From DATAUD01 sp035511075 (lineage in GTDB: Bacteria; Verrucomicrobiota; Verrucomicrobiia; Limisphaerales; Palsa-1400), in the NCBI GenBank assembly GCA_035511075.1, contig DATKFW010000149.1, positions 1 to 64,000 on the forward strand: DNA of 64,000 nucleotides, given 5' to 3'. The notes beneath the pieces are model-generated. The model ran no database searches, was not told the DNA's origin, and saw nothing but the letters and a program-made list of their open reading frames with translations. Shown here piece after piece: positions 43,300-51,538 of this stretch; position 1 is the first letter of the stretch; every line of letters begins with the position of its first letter. A program made the position numbers and the translations under genes.

Positions 43300-44355
43300 T
43301 CAACTTTTCAAATATTCATCCAATGCCGGTTTGCTCACGCGCCAGACGGACCCAATTTTCTTGCCCTTGAGGTCGCCCTTTTCGAGCGTCGCCAGCACGT
43401 CGGCTTCACTGACTCCCAAGGTCCGGGCCACTTCGTCGGGACTGAGCAATTGAGGGTTGGCTCCGGGTGGCGAAATGACCGGAGGGGCCGCTTGGCCGGC
43501 GTTTAACGCCGCGGCCAATTGTTGTCCCATGGCAAGGCCGGCTCCAAGTTGCGCGGCGGAATTGGCCAGCCCGCCGCCTTCGCCGCCGCTTTTTCCAATG
43601 GATTGGGCCATTTGAAATTTCACGTAGTCATTGAGGTTGCCGACCGCGGCCATGCTGCTGCGTTTGTCGATGGCCTCCTCAACCTCGGGCGGGACGGAGA
43701 CGTTTTCGACGACGAAATTGGCGATTTCGATTCCGTACTGATTGGTGACGGTTGGGTTGATGGCCGGGAGCAACGCCTGGCCTAATTCCTGGCAGCGCGA
43801 GGCGACATCGAGCACGGGCACTTTGGCCACGGCCAGCGCCTCCGTGAACACGCTGACAATGCGCGAACGCATCGTGTCGGAGAATTCGTCGATGCGGAAA
43901 TGATCATCGGTGCCGGCGACTTCCTTGAGAAAGAGTTTCACATCGGTGACATGGAAATCAAACGTCCCGTACGCGCGGGCGCGGACGACGCCGAAATCAG
44001 CGTCGCGGAGCATGATGGGGTTGGCGGTGCCCCATTTGTTTCCGGTGAAAAGCCGGGTGTTGACAAAATAAACGTCGGCTTTGAAGGGAGAATGGAGGCC
44101 GTATTTCCAGCCTTTGAGGGTGGAAAGAATTGGGATGTTGTCGGTGGTCAGCGTGTGTTTGCCCGGGCCAAAGGAATCGCCGAATTGTCCCAGATAAATG
44201 AACTGGGCCACCTGCGATTCACGCACAATGAGCTGCGCGCCGTTTTTGATTTCCTTGTCGAGATCCGGGTAGCGAAAGGAAATGGTATCGCGTGAGTCGT
44301 CCTGCCACTCGATGATTTCGAGGAACTGTGTTTTGAGGTAATCCATCAGGCTCAT
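43300..44355 (-). CDS. SPFH-domain protein with C-terminal excisionase-type HTH
   Basis: 351 residues. The SPFH part (about 10-290) resembles the virion-core/YdjI subgroup: IIEWQDDSRDTISFRYPD, LIVRESQVAQFIYLGQ and DEFSDTMRSRIVSVFTEAL. A Gly/Ala-rich stretch follows. The last 50 residues (LSPDEVARTLGVSEADVLATLEKGDLKGKKIGSVWRVSKPALDEYL in parts) are an excisionase/MerR-like helix-turn-helix, where relatives usually carry a zinc ribbon. It may tether DNA or RNA to a membrane scaffold. Its GGAGGAGG site lies 24 bases upstream, farther than usual. Cotranscribed with the zinc-ribbon membrane protein. Confidence 0.86.
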   Translation of the reverse strand: MSLMDYLKTQFLEIIEWQDDSRDTISFRYPDLDKEIKNGAQLIVRESQVAQFIYLGQFGDSFGPGKHTLTTDNIPILSTLKGWKYGLHSPFKADVYFVNTRLFTGNKWGTANPIMLRDADFGVVRARAYGTFDFHVTDVKLFLKEVAGTDDHFRIDEFSDTMRSRIVSVFTEALAVAKVPVLDVASRCQELGQALLPAINPTVTNQYGIEIANFVVENVSVPPEVEEAIDKRSSMAAVGNLNDYVKFQMAQSIGKSGGEGGGLANSAAQLGAGLAMGQQLAAALNAGQAAPPVISPPGANPQLLSPDEVARTLGVSEADVLATLEKGDLKGKKIGSVWRVSKPALDEYLKS

Positions 44356-44613
44356 AGAAATTTCTTTTGTTAGACTGATCCTCCTCCAAAAACGGGAAAG
44401 AGTGAACTACAATTTTCGACCAATTCTGTAACCAGCCGGCGCCGATTGACACGCGGGACGGCCCGCGGCCCGTGATTGTTGCTGCAAGTCTCTTGGAACG
44501 AGCCGTTGACAATCACGCCATCCGGGCGGATATTGCTCCGTCCTGGTAACACTCTGACAGAATTGGTGAAAGTGCGCGATGCTGCTCGTCGCGCTTTCGT
44601 CTGCAACTAGATC

Positions 44614-45306
44614 ATGAAAATCAATCCATCCCGTGGAATAAGCAGGACAATCAAAGGCGTCAAAGACGGGCAGAAAATCATGCTCGTCGATGATCATCCC
44701 GTGATTCGGAACGGTTTGGCGCAATTGATCGATCAGGAGCCGGATTTGAAGGTCTGCGGACAATTCGAAGACTCCACGCACGCATTGGAGGCGGTCGCCG
44801 CATTACAACCCGATTTGGCCATCGTGGACCTTTCCTTAAAGGGCAGCAGTGGGCTGGAATTGGTCAAGAATATCAAATCCGCGCATCCCGGGGTTTTGAT
44901 CCTCGTTCTGTCCATGCACGACGAATCGCTTTACGCGGAGCGGGCCATTCGCGCGGGAGCGTCGGGTTACATCATGAAACAGGAGTCGGCGGACCGGGTG
45001 TTGGGCGCGATCCGCAAGGTGCTAAACGGTGGCATCCATCTGAGCGAGGGAATGAATTCGAAATTCATGCATCGGCTGAAGACACGCAAGAGCGCGGCGG
45101 GCGGGTCACTCATGGAACGCTTGAGCAACAGGGAGATGGAAGTTTTCGGGTTGATCGGCGAGGGACGCGGCACTCGGCAAATTGCCGAACACTTGCGCTT
45201 GAGCATCAAGACAGTCGAGTCGCATCGCGCCCACCTCAAGGAGAAGCTTAGCTTGAAAAACGCAACGGAACTGGTCCATCTGGCTGTTCAAATGCAAGAA
45301 GAATGA
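44614..45306 (+). CDS. NarL/FixJ-type response regulator
   Basis: 230 residues. Receiver domain with acidic Asp26-Asp27 in MLVDDHPV, phosphoacceptor Asp72 in LAIVDLSLKG, and Lys in GYIMKQ. The LuxR-type HTH (about 165-225) contains LSNREMEVFGLIGEGRGTRQIAEHLRLSIKTVESHRAHLKEKL in parts. The first 20 residues precede the normal receiver start, so a downstream start is possible. No histidine kinase is nearby. Its stop overlaps the LarA-like start by four bases (ATGA). Confidence 0.93.
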   Translation: MKINPSRGISRTIKGVKDGQKIMLVDDHPVIRNGLAQLIDQEPDLKVCGQFEDSTHALEAVAALQPDLAIVDLSLKGSSGLELVKNIKSAHPGVLILVLSMHDESLYAERAIRAGASGYIMKQESADRVLGAIRKVLNGGIHLSEGMNSKFMHRLKTRKSAAGGSLMERLSNREMEVFGLIGEGRGTRQIAEHLRLSIKTVESHRAHLKEKLSLKNATELVHLAVQMQEE

Positions 45307-46622
45307 CAGACGACTCCAAAATGTTGGCGGCCAAATGCCAACCTGCCAGCGGATTGGTTTCGGACCGCCAGGCCGTCGAAGTCGTCGAGCAGGCGTGCGC
45401 GCCGGAGGACTACCGCGGCAAGCGTGTCCTTCTGATTGTTCCAGACGGCACGCGCACGGCGCCGATAGGGCTGATTTTCAAGGCCCTTTTTTCGCGCCTC
45501 GGCGCCGTGACAGACAAGCTGGACGTATTGATCGCCCTGGGCACTCATCCACCGATGAATGAGGCGGCCATTTGCGTCCGTTTGGAAATTTCGATGGAGG
45601 AGCGCCGGGGAGTTTATGGCACAGTGGCCTTCCGCAATCATGCGTGGGATGATCCGGCTGCGTTGCGGGAAGTTGGCGTGATCCCGGCCCGGGAAATCAG
45701 CCAATTGACCAATGGATTGTTCGCGATGGACGTGCCCGTGGAGGTCAACCGGCTGATTTTTCAATATGATCAACTGATTATTGTTGGGCCTGTTTTTCCG
45801 CATGAAGTGGTTGGATTCTCCGGGGGCAACAAGTACCTTTTCCCAGGCGTGGGCGGACCGCGCATTTTGAATTTCTTCCATTGGCTCGGCGCGGTTGTGA
45901 CCAATCCCATGATCATCGGCAATAAGTGGACGCCGGTGCGGCGCGTCGTGGACCGGGCTGGAGCGATGGTCGCTACGCCCAAGCTTTGCTTCTGCCTGGT
46001 CGTTGAGGAACGCGGATTGGCCGGGATTTACGGCGGGTCGCCGGAAGCCGCATGGGACGCCGCCAGCGAGTTATCGCGCCGCCTGCACATCACTTACAAG
46101 AAAAATCCATTTGACACGATCCTCTCCTGCGCCCCGCCAATGTATGACGAGCTTTGGACCGGCGGGAAGTGCATGTACAAGCTGGAACCCGTGCTGGCTG
46201 ACGGCGGGGAATTGATTATTTATGCGCCGCACATCAGCCAGTTCAGCGTCAGCCACGGAAGGACGATTCTCGAGATCGGCTACCATTGCCGGGATTATTT
46301 TCTCAAACAGTGGGACCGCTTTCAAAATTACCCCTGGGGCGTGCTGGCGCACAGCACGCACGTGCATGGGCTTGGGACGTTCGAAAACGGCGTCGAAACG
46401 CCTCGCGGGCGAGTCGTTCTGGCCACGTCCATACCCAGGGAAATTTGCCGCAAAATCAACCTCGGCTATCGCGATCCCAATTCGATTCGTCCGCAAGATT
46501 TCGCCGGACGCGAGGACGAAGGCGTCTTGCTGGTGCCCAAGGCGGGAGAAATGTTGTTCCATTTGAAGAATCCGCCGGCGTGGGCCGGGGGCGTGGACGC
46601 GGCGCCGGCCATCGCCGCGTAA
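45303..46622 (+). CDS. LarA-like nickel-pincer-nucleotide racemase/epimerase
   Basis: 439 residues. The N-terminal DUF2088 domain has PDGTR (Asp48, Arg51) and GTHPP (His82). PHEVVGFSGGNKYLFPG gives His167 and Lys177, and LNFFHW gives His193. The His-Lys spacing (10) and Lys-His spacing (16) equal those of His174, Lys184 and His200 in lactobacillus LarA, so the cofactor-binding set is kept. A C-terminal domain follows (HISQFSVSHGRTILEIGYH in parts). Family members racemise or epimerise 2-hydroxyacids or sugar acids. larB, larC and larE for cofactor synthesis are not in the window. It is coupled to the upstream regulator. Confidence 0.88.
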   Translation: MTDDSKMLAAKCQPASGLVSDRQAVEVVEQACAPEDYRGKRVLLIVPDGTRTAPIGLIFKALFSRLGAVTDKLDVLIALGTHPPMNEAAICVRLEISMEERRGVYGTVAFRNHAWDDPAALREVGVIPAREISQLTNGLFAMDVPVEVNRLIFQYDQLIIVGPVFPHEVVGFSGGNKYLFPGVGGPRILNFFHWLGAVVTNPMIIGNKWTPVRRVVDRAGAMVATPKLCFCLVVEERGLAGIYGGSPEAAWDAASELSRRLHITYKKNPFDTILSCAPPMYDELWTGGKCMYKLEPVLADGGELIIYAPHISQFSVSHGRTILEIGYHCRDYFLKQWDRFQNYPWGVLAHSTHVHGLGTFENGVETPRGRVVLATSIPREICRKINLGYRDPNSIRPQDFAGREDEGVLLVPKAGEMLFHLKNPPAWAGGVDAAPAIAA

Positions 46623-47344
46623 TGAACCGGCGCCCCATTCCATTTGTTTTCCTCAACGCGGCCATGACCGCCGACGGGAAGATCGCCCCAGCCAGCCGGC
46701 ATTTCGAGCCGTTCGCCGGGCCGCTGGACCGCCAGCACCTGCTGGAATTGCGCGCCACGGCCGATGCTGTTATGGCGGGAGCGCGCACCGTGGACATGGA
46801 CCGCGTAAACCTCGGCCCCGGACCCGCGCGATTTCGCCGACAGCGGCGCCGGCGCGGTTTGTCGGAATATAATCTGCGGATCATTGTCAGCGGACGCGGA
46901 AGCATCGACCCCAAAGCGGAGGTCTTCCGGCATCGCTTTTCACCGATCATTATATTGACAAGCGAATTGATTCCGAAAGGGAAATTGCGCCAACTGCAAT
47001 CGCTTGCCGACGAGGTCAAGGTGATTGGCGAAGACGGGATTGATTTTGACGCGGTATTGCGCTGGCTCCGCGCCGAATGGAACGTGAAGCGCTTGCTGTG
47101 TGAAGGCGGGGGCGAAGTCAACGGCGCTCTTTTTAGGGCCGGTCTCGTCGATGAGCTTCACTTGACAATTTCCCCGGTGATCTTCGGCGGGCGCGCCGCG
47201 CCGACGATGGCCGACGGAGCCGGGGTGGACCAACTTGCCGATGCGGCGCGCTTGCGTCTGGTTTCGATGAAGCGGGTCGCGGCTGACTTTTTTTTGGTGT
47301 ACCGGCGGGAAACAAAAATTCTGCCGCAAAGAACGCGAAGATGA
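46622..47344 (+). CDS. RibD C-terminal/dihydrofolate-reductase-like reductase
   Basis: 240 residues; ATG 46622 shares the last base of the LarA-like stop (TAATG). RibD_C fold: PFVFLNAAMTADGKIAP, TADAVMAGARTVDMDR, LLCEGGGEVNGALFRAGLVDELHLTISPVIFGG in parts, binding NADPH and a pyrimidine or pterin-like substrate. A stand-alone reductase of this kind may act in riboflavin synthesis or on another substrate; context with LarA suggests a metabolic set. Its last residues (KILPQRTRR) are encoded by the inverted repeat at 47324-47389. Confidence 0.87.
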   Translation: MNRRPIPFVFLNAAMTADGKIAPASRHFEPFAGPLDRQHLLELRATADAVMAGARTVDMDRVNLGPGPARFRRQRRRRGLSEYNLRIIVSGRGSIDPKAEVFRHRFSPIIILTSELIPKGKLRQLQSLADEVKVIGEDGIDFDAVLRWLRAEWNVKRLLCEGGGEVNGALFRAGLVDELHLTISPVIFGGRAAPTMADGAGVDQLADAARLRLVSMKRVAADFFLVYRRETKILPQRTRR

Positions 47345-47389
47345 GAATTTATTCCTTATTTTCCTTTGCGATCTTTGCGTTCTCTGCGG
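47324..47389. repeat. 19-bp inverted repeat forming the ends of two convergent genes
   Basis: CCGCAAAGAACGCGAAGAT (47324-47342) and, on the other strand, CCGCAGAGAACGCAAAGAT (complement of 47371-47389) match at 17 of 19 bases across a 28-base spacer. The left copy contains the end of the reductase gene; the right copy encodes the ENAKI-containing tail of the hypothetical gene. The motif resembles a dispersed GAACGCAAAG repeat often seen in such genomes, and the hairpin would serve as a bidirectional transcript end. Confidence 0.65.
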
Positions 47390-47843
47390 TTAATCCGTCT
47401 TGAATACTTCGCGGGGCGGGAAGCATCTCAAAGGTCCCGCGGTCGTACTTGCATTGGTAGGTGCAACGGAATGCGCGTGCCGTCGCTTCACCGTTATAAT
47501 GATAATTTCCCCCCGCAAGACGGCCAAGGTCGGCGTCTCCCTCCAATTTCAGCGTCTCTCCGTTCGCCTGGCCCCGTAACGGGACGCTATAACACACCCG
47601 CAACACGCCCGCGTAAACGGCATGAAATGTCGCGGCGTAGTCTGTCGGACTGTTTTGCGTCAGCAGACAACGGAGCGCGCCATGGTGCCCGTTGGTTTGG
47701 CTGATCCACTGACCTTCCCAGCGGCGGGGTAAGCGGTTGTCAGGCCCGGTGCGGGAATCCTCCTGGTTCCACTGACGTTTGAAATCCGACGCGTTGCTGA
47801 AAAATGCCGCCAGGACGTGCGAAATCGAACGTATCATTCCCAC
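47349..47843 (-). CDS. conserved-looking protein of unknown function
   Basis: 164 residues (start 47843, or 47837). A beta-rich core contains WEGQWISQTNGHHGALRCLLT, YAATFHAVYAGVLRVCYSVPL, LEGDADLGRLAGGNYHYNGEA and FRCTYQCKYDRGTFEM in parts, suggesting a small barrel or lipocalin-like fold. The C-terminal 13 residues (TAENAKIAKENKE) come from the repeat and are probably not native to the fold. It lies 30 bases downstream of recQ on the same strand. Function unknown. Confidence 0.7.
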   Translation of the reverse strand: MGMIRSISHVLAAFFSNASDFKRQWNQEDSRTGPDNRLPRRWEGQWISQTNGHHGALRCLLTQNSPTDYAATFHAVYAGVLRVCYSVPLRGQANGETLKLEGDADLGRLAGGNYHYNGEATARAFRCTYQCKYDRGTFEMLPAPRSIQDGLTAENAKIAKENKE

Positions 47844-47873
47844 GCCTTAACATTGCCGATGTCTTGCCGATCT

Positions 47874-49724
47874 TCAAGAATGAGAAAAATCCTCGCCGAA
47901 AATCTGTCGCGGATTTGTTTGCAGATGCGCGGCGATCTCGGACAGGAAAGCGGCGCCGAATTCCTTGAGCTTTTTCTCTCCAACGCCGTTGATACGCGCC
48001 AATTGCTCGTCGTTCGCCGGGTATTGGCGCGCCATCTGCCGCAATGACACATCGGAAAAGACGATGTACGCCGGCACATTGCGCTCGTCGGCCAGACCCT
48101 TGCGCAATTGGCGCAGCCGCTCGAAAAGCTCCTCGTCGCAGGTGATTTCCCCGGCGCGCGGCGCCCTCCCCTTCTCCGCGGGCGCGCTCATCGGTTGAGT
48201 CAGGACGATTGACTTGCGCTGCCGGAGCGCGCCAAGCCCCTCGGCTGTGAGTTCGAGCGTGCTGAATTTCCCCGGCGCCTGCCGCAGGTAGCCGATGCGC
48301 GTCAACTCGCGTCCAATGGCCTGCCATTCGACCCGGCCGTGCTCGCGGCCAATGCCGTAGGTGGAAAGTTCGTTGTGACCCCAGCGCCGGATTTTATCCG
48401 TGTCGGCTCCGATTAAAACCTCGACGATGTGGTTCAAGCCGACGTCAAAAGCGGTTTTCTCCCGGATGCGAAAGACGCACGAAAGCAGCTTTTGGGCGGC
48501 CAAAGTGCCGTCGAAGGTGGCGCGCGGGGCAAGGCAATTGTCGCACCCGCCGCATCCCCCGGTCTCGAAGGATTCGCCGAAATAACGGAGCAATTCGACC
48601 CGCCGACAGCCGGACGCCTCGGCATAATGGACGATTTGGCGGAGTTGTTCGCGCGCGATTTCCTGTTCTTCCGGCGGCTTTTCCTCGATAAAATGCATCT
48701 GTTTTACCGTGTCGCCGGGATTGAACAAGAGAATGCATTCGGCGGGCAAACCATCGCGTCCGGCGCGTCCGGTTTCCTGGTAATAACCCTCGATATTTTT
48801 GGGCAGATCGTAATGAATGACGAAGCGGACATTGGGTTTGTTTATTCCCATGCCGAAGGCGATGGTCGCGCAAATGACGCGAACTTCATCGCGCAGAAAT
48901 AACTCCTGGTTTTGGTTTCGTTGCGGCGCTGTCAGTCCGGCATGGTACGGTTTGGCGGCAATCCCGTTTTCTTCGAGGTGGCTGGCCAGTTGTTCGGTGC
49001 CTTTTCGGCTATGACAATAGACGATGCCGCTGTCGCGCGGGTGGGCGCGGAGGAACCCGAGCACTTGCGCCGGCGCCTTGCTTTTGGAGATGACGCGATA
49101 AGTCAGGTTCGGGCGGTTGAAGCTGGCGACAAAGCAAGCGGGCGCGCGCAGTTCCAGCAATTTGACAATGTCCTCCCGTACCCGCGTCGTGGCGGTGGCG
49201 GTCAATGCCATCATCGGCACGTTGGGGAAAACGGCGCGCAATAGTGAGAGTTGGCGGTATTCGGGACGAAAATCATGTCCCCATTCGCTGACGCAATGCG
49301 CTTCATCCACGGCGATCAGGTTCACATTCCATTTTCGCAAATCCTCTAAAAACCCCGGCAGCATCAGGCGTTCGGGGGCGACGTAAAGCAGTACGAACTG
49401 CCCTCGGTGCAGTCCGGCGAGTCGTCGCCGTGAATCGTCGGCATTGAGAGTGGAATTTAGGAACGTGGCGGCGATGCCCGCGGTTTGCATCGCGTCAACC
49501 TGGTCTTTCATCAGGGCGATCAGCGGAGAGACCACCACAGTCAGGCCGGGGCGAAGCAAAGCTGGCAACTGAAAACAGAGCGATTTTCCCCCGCCTGTCG
49601 GCAATAGGGCGAAAACGTCCCCTCCGGCCATCGCGCTACGGATGATTTCCAATTGCAGCGGACGAAACGAGGTGAAGCCGAAGCAGCGTTTCAGCGACGC
49701 GAGCCACGATTTTTCGGGATTCAT
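47874..49724 (-). CDS. recQ: ATP-dependent DNA helicase RecQ
   Basis: 616 residues from ATG 49724 (49745 possible). Superfamily 2 motifs: LLPTGGGKSLCFQLPAL, AVDEAHCVSEWGHDFRPEY, MALTATAT and GRAGRDGLPAECILLF. The zinc-binding segment CRRVELLRYFGES with CGGCDNC follows, then the RQC winged helix and a C-terminal HRDC domain (about 535-605). A 3'-to-5' helicase in recombination and fork repair. Complete and of normal length. It is followed on the same strand by the hypothetical gene. Confidence 0.96.
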   Translation of the reverse strand: MNPEKSWLASLKRCFGFTSFRPLQLEIIRSAMAGGDVFALLPTGGGKSLCFQLPALLRPGLTVVVSPLIALMKDQVDAMQTAGIAATFLNSTLNADDSRRRLAGLHRGQFVLLYVAPERLMLPGFLEDLRKWNVNLIAVDEAHCVSEWGHDFRPEYRQLSLLRAVFPNVPMMALTATATTRVREDIVKLLELRAPACFVASFNRPNLTYRVISKSKAPAQVLGFLRAHPRDSGIVYCHSRKGTEQLASHLEENGIAAKPYHAGLTAPQRNQNQELFLRDEVRVICATIAFGMGINKPNVRFVIHYDLPKNIEGYYQETGRAGRDGLPAECILLFNPGDTVKQMHFIEEKPPEEQEIAREQLRQIVHYAEASGCRRVELLRYFGESFETGGCGGCDNCLAPRATFDGTLAAQKLLSCVFRIREKTAFDVGLNHIVEVLIGADTDKIRRWGHNELSTYGIGREHGRVEWQAIGRELTRIGYLRQAPGKFSTLELTAEGLGALRQRKSIVLTQPMSAPAEKGRAPRAGEITCDEELFERLRQLRKGLADERNVPAYIVFSDVSLRQMARQYPANDEQLARINGVGEKKLKEFGAAFLSEIAAHLQTNPRQIFGEDFSHS

Positions 49725-49792
49725 CGTGCTGTTAGTAGAATACAATTCGGGTGATGAATCCAGCCTCTTTGACGGAACGCCGCCAATCCGCG

Positions 49793-50713
49793 TTATGATT
49801 TGGAACCTGTCCCGGATGGATTGCCGGGAGTGATAGTTCCCTTGGACGGTTCGACGTGAACCAGAACGTCGTGGACGCCGGGCACGGATTCGCGCACGCG
49901 ATCCTTGACGTTGTGGGCAATATAGTGGCCCTCCTGCACGGTCAACTGGGGGTCGACTTCAACGTGCATATCGACAAAGTACTCAAGCCCCGCCTTTCGC
50001 ACGATGCATTTCTCGACCGCGTTGACTCCGGGAACGTTGCTGGCCGTTGATTTTATTTTGACAACCAGGGCCGCGCTGGGCGACGCATCCATCAACTCAT
50101 TCAAGGCGGGACGCAGCAATTGCCAGGCATTCCAGACGATGATGAGGCCCGCCAGGATTGCGGCGGCGTCGTCGGCAAAGAGAAAGTTCGGTCCGCCAAC
50201 CAGTGTGAACGAGATGCCGATGGCCGCTGCAAGCGAGGCGATCGCGTCGGCGCGATGATGCCAGGCGTCGGTGTGGACGGCGATGCTTTCGACGGAACCC
50301 GCCTCGCGCGATACAAAGCGAAAAAGACGCTCCTTGACCACCACCACCGCCAGCAATACCACCAGCGTGAAGGCGCGCGGCCGATCGCGCGGCTGCGTCA
50401 ACTCGGCGGCGGATTTGATGATGATGCCAACGCCCGCCAGGAGCAGCATGATGGCGACGGAAGCGGCGGCCAAAGGTTCAGCCTTGCCGTGCCCGTAAGG
50501 ATGTTCCGGGTCGGGAGGTTCGGCGGCGACGACCAGCCCACGCCAGACGATGATCGAACTCAAGATGTCCGCCGTCGATTCCACCGCATCGGCAGTCAGC
50601 GCATGAGAATGGCCGAGGATGCCCGCGGCGAATTTGGCAGCCGTGAGCACGGCGTTGACGCCCATTCCCACGAAGGTTGCCTTGAGATTGCGCTCTAGCC
50701 TGTTGGTGGCCAC
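49793..50713 (-). CDS. cation diffusion facilitator family transporter
   Basis: 306 residues. Six predicted helices with HALTADAVESTAD in helix 2 and HTDAWHHRADAIAS in helix 5, the HxxxD metal sites of zinc/iron/manganese CDF exporters. HPYGHGKAE is the typical loop. The cytoplasmic ferredoxin-like domain (about 205-290) has HVEVDPQLTVQEGHYIAHNVK in parts. Proton-driven divalent cation export; the second-site His suggests zinc-type transport, but the metal cannot be fixed. Monocistronic. Confidence 0.93.
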   Translation of the reverse strand: MATNRLERNLKATFVGMGVNAVLTAAKFAAGILGHSHALTADAVESTADILSSIIVWRGLVVAAEPPDPEHPYGHGKAEPLAAASVAIMLLLAGVGIIIKSAAELTQPRDRPRAFTLVVLLAVVVVKERLFRFVSREAGSVESIAVHTDAWHHRADAIASLAAAIGISFTLVGGPNFLFADDAAAILAGLIIVWNAWQLLRPALNELMDASPSAALVVKIKSTASNVPGVNAVEKCIVRKAGLEYFVDMHVEVDPQLTVQEGHYIAHNVKDRVRESVPGVHDVLVHVEPSKGTITPGNPSGTGSKS

Positions 50714-50759
50714 GCCGCATTAGAACAGTGCCGCGCGAAAATTCAAGCCGCGCTCTGGC

Positions 50760-51533
50760 TCAAGGCTTTTTCAAAAACGGCGACAGCAATTCCATCGGCA
50801 GCGGGATGATCGTGGCGGTGTTGCGGTCGCCCGCAATTTCGGCAATGGTTTGAAGATAGCGCAATTGAAGCGCAATGGGCTGCACGGCGATCATCGTGGC
50901 GGCCTGGACGAGTTTCTCGGCGGCCTGGAACTCGCCTTCCGCGGCTATGATTTTTGCCCGGCGTTCCCGCTCGGTTTCAGCCTGCCGCGCCATGGCGCGC
51001 TTCATGGTGTCCGGCAACACCACGTCCCGGACCTCCACTGCCGTGACTTTCACTCCCCAGGGAGCGGTGTGTCGATCGATGATTTCCTGAAGCTTGAGGT
51101 TGATCTTGTCGCGCTGGGACAACAATTCGTCCAATTCGCACTGGCCCAGGACGCTGCGCAACGTGGTCTGCGCGATCAGCGTGGACGCCTGAAGATAATT
51201 CTCCACCTTCACCACCGCCGTCTCCGGTTCCACGATGCGAAAATAGATGACGGCATCGACGGTCACCGGCACGTTGTCGCGCGTCATGACTTCCTGCCGG
51301 GCGACACTAATGGTAATGACGCGCAAATCCATCCGCACCATGCGGTCCGCCATGGGAATGAGGAAAACAACGCCCGGCCCCTTGGCGCCGATCAATTTGC
51401 CGAGTCGAAAGATCACGGCCCGTTCGTACTCGCGCAGGATGCGCACGGCGCTGGGCACAAGCACGGCCAGCACGACGATTAAGGGGATAATCCAGGCGAT
51501 GATATTTGCGGCGGCGTGAATTTGATTGTCCAT
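50760..51533 (-). CDS. slipin (stomatin-like SPFH membrane protein)
   Basis: 257 residues. One N-terminal helix (about 10-30), then the SPFH domain: VRILREYERAVIFRLGKL, GPGVVFLIPMADRMVRMDLR, TRDNVPVTVDAVIYFRI and LRSVLGQCELDELLSQRDKIN. A C-terminal helical region (RAMARQAETERERRAKIIAAEGE in parts) mediates oligomerisation. It starts 5 bases after the NfeD stop, the common NfeD-slipin pair. It organises membrane microdomains. Confidence 0.94.
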   Translation of the reverse strand: MDNQIHAAANIIAWIIPLIVVLAVLVPSAVRILREYERAVIFRLGKLIGAKGPGVVFLIPMADRMVRMDLRVITISVARQEVMTRDNVPVTVDAVIYFRIVEPETAVVKVENYLQASTLIAQTTLRSVLGQCELDELLSQRDKINLKLQEIIDRHTAPWGVKVTAVEVRDVVLPDTMKRAMARQAETERERRAKIIAAEGEFQAAEKLVQAATMIAVQPIALQLRYLQTIAEIAGDRNTATIIPLPMELLSPFLKKP

Positions 51534-51538
51534 AAGTA

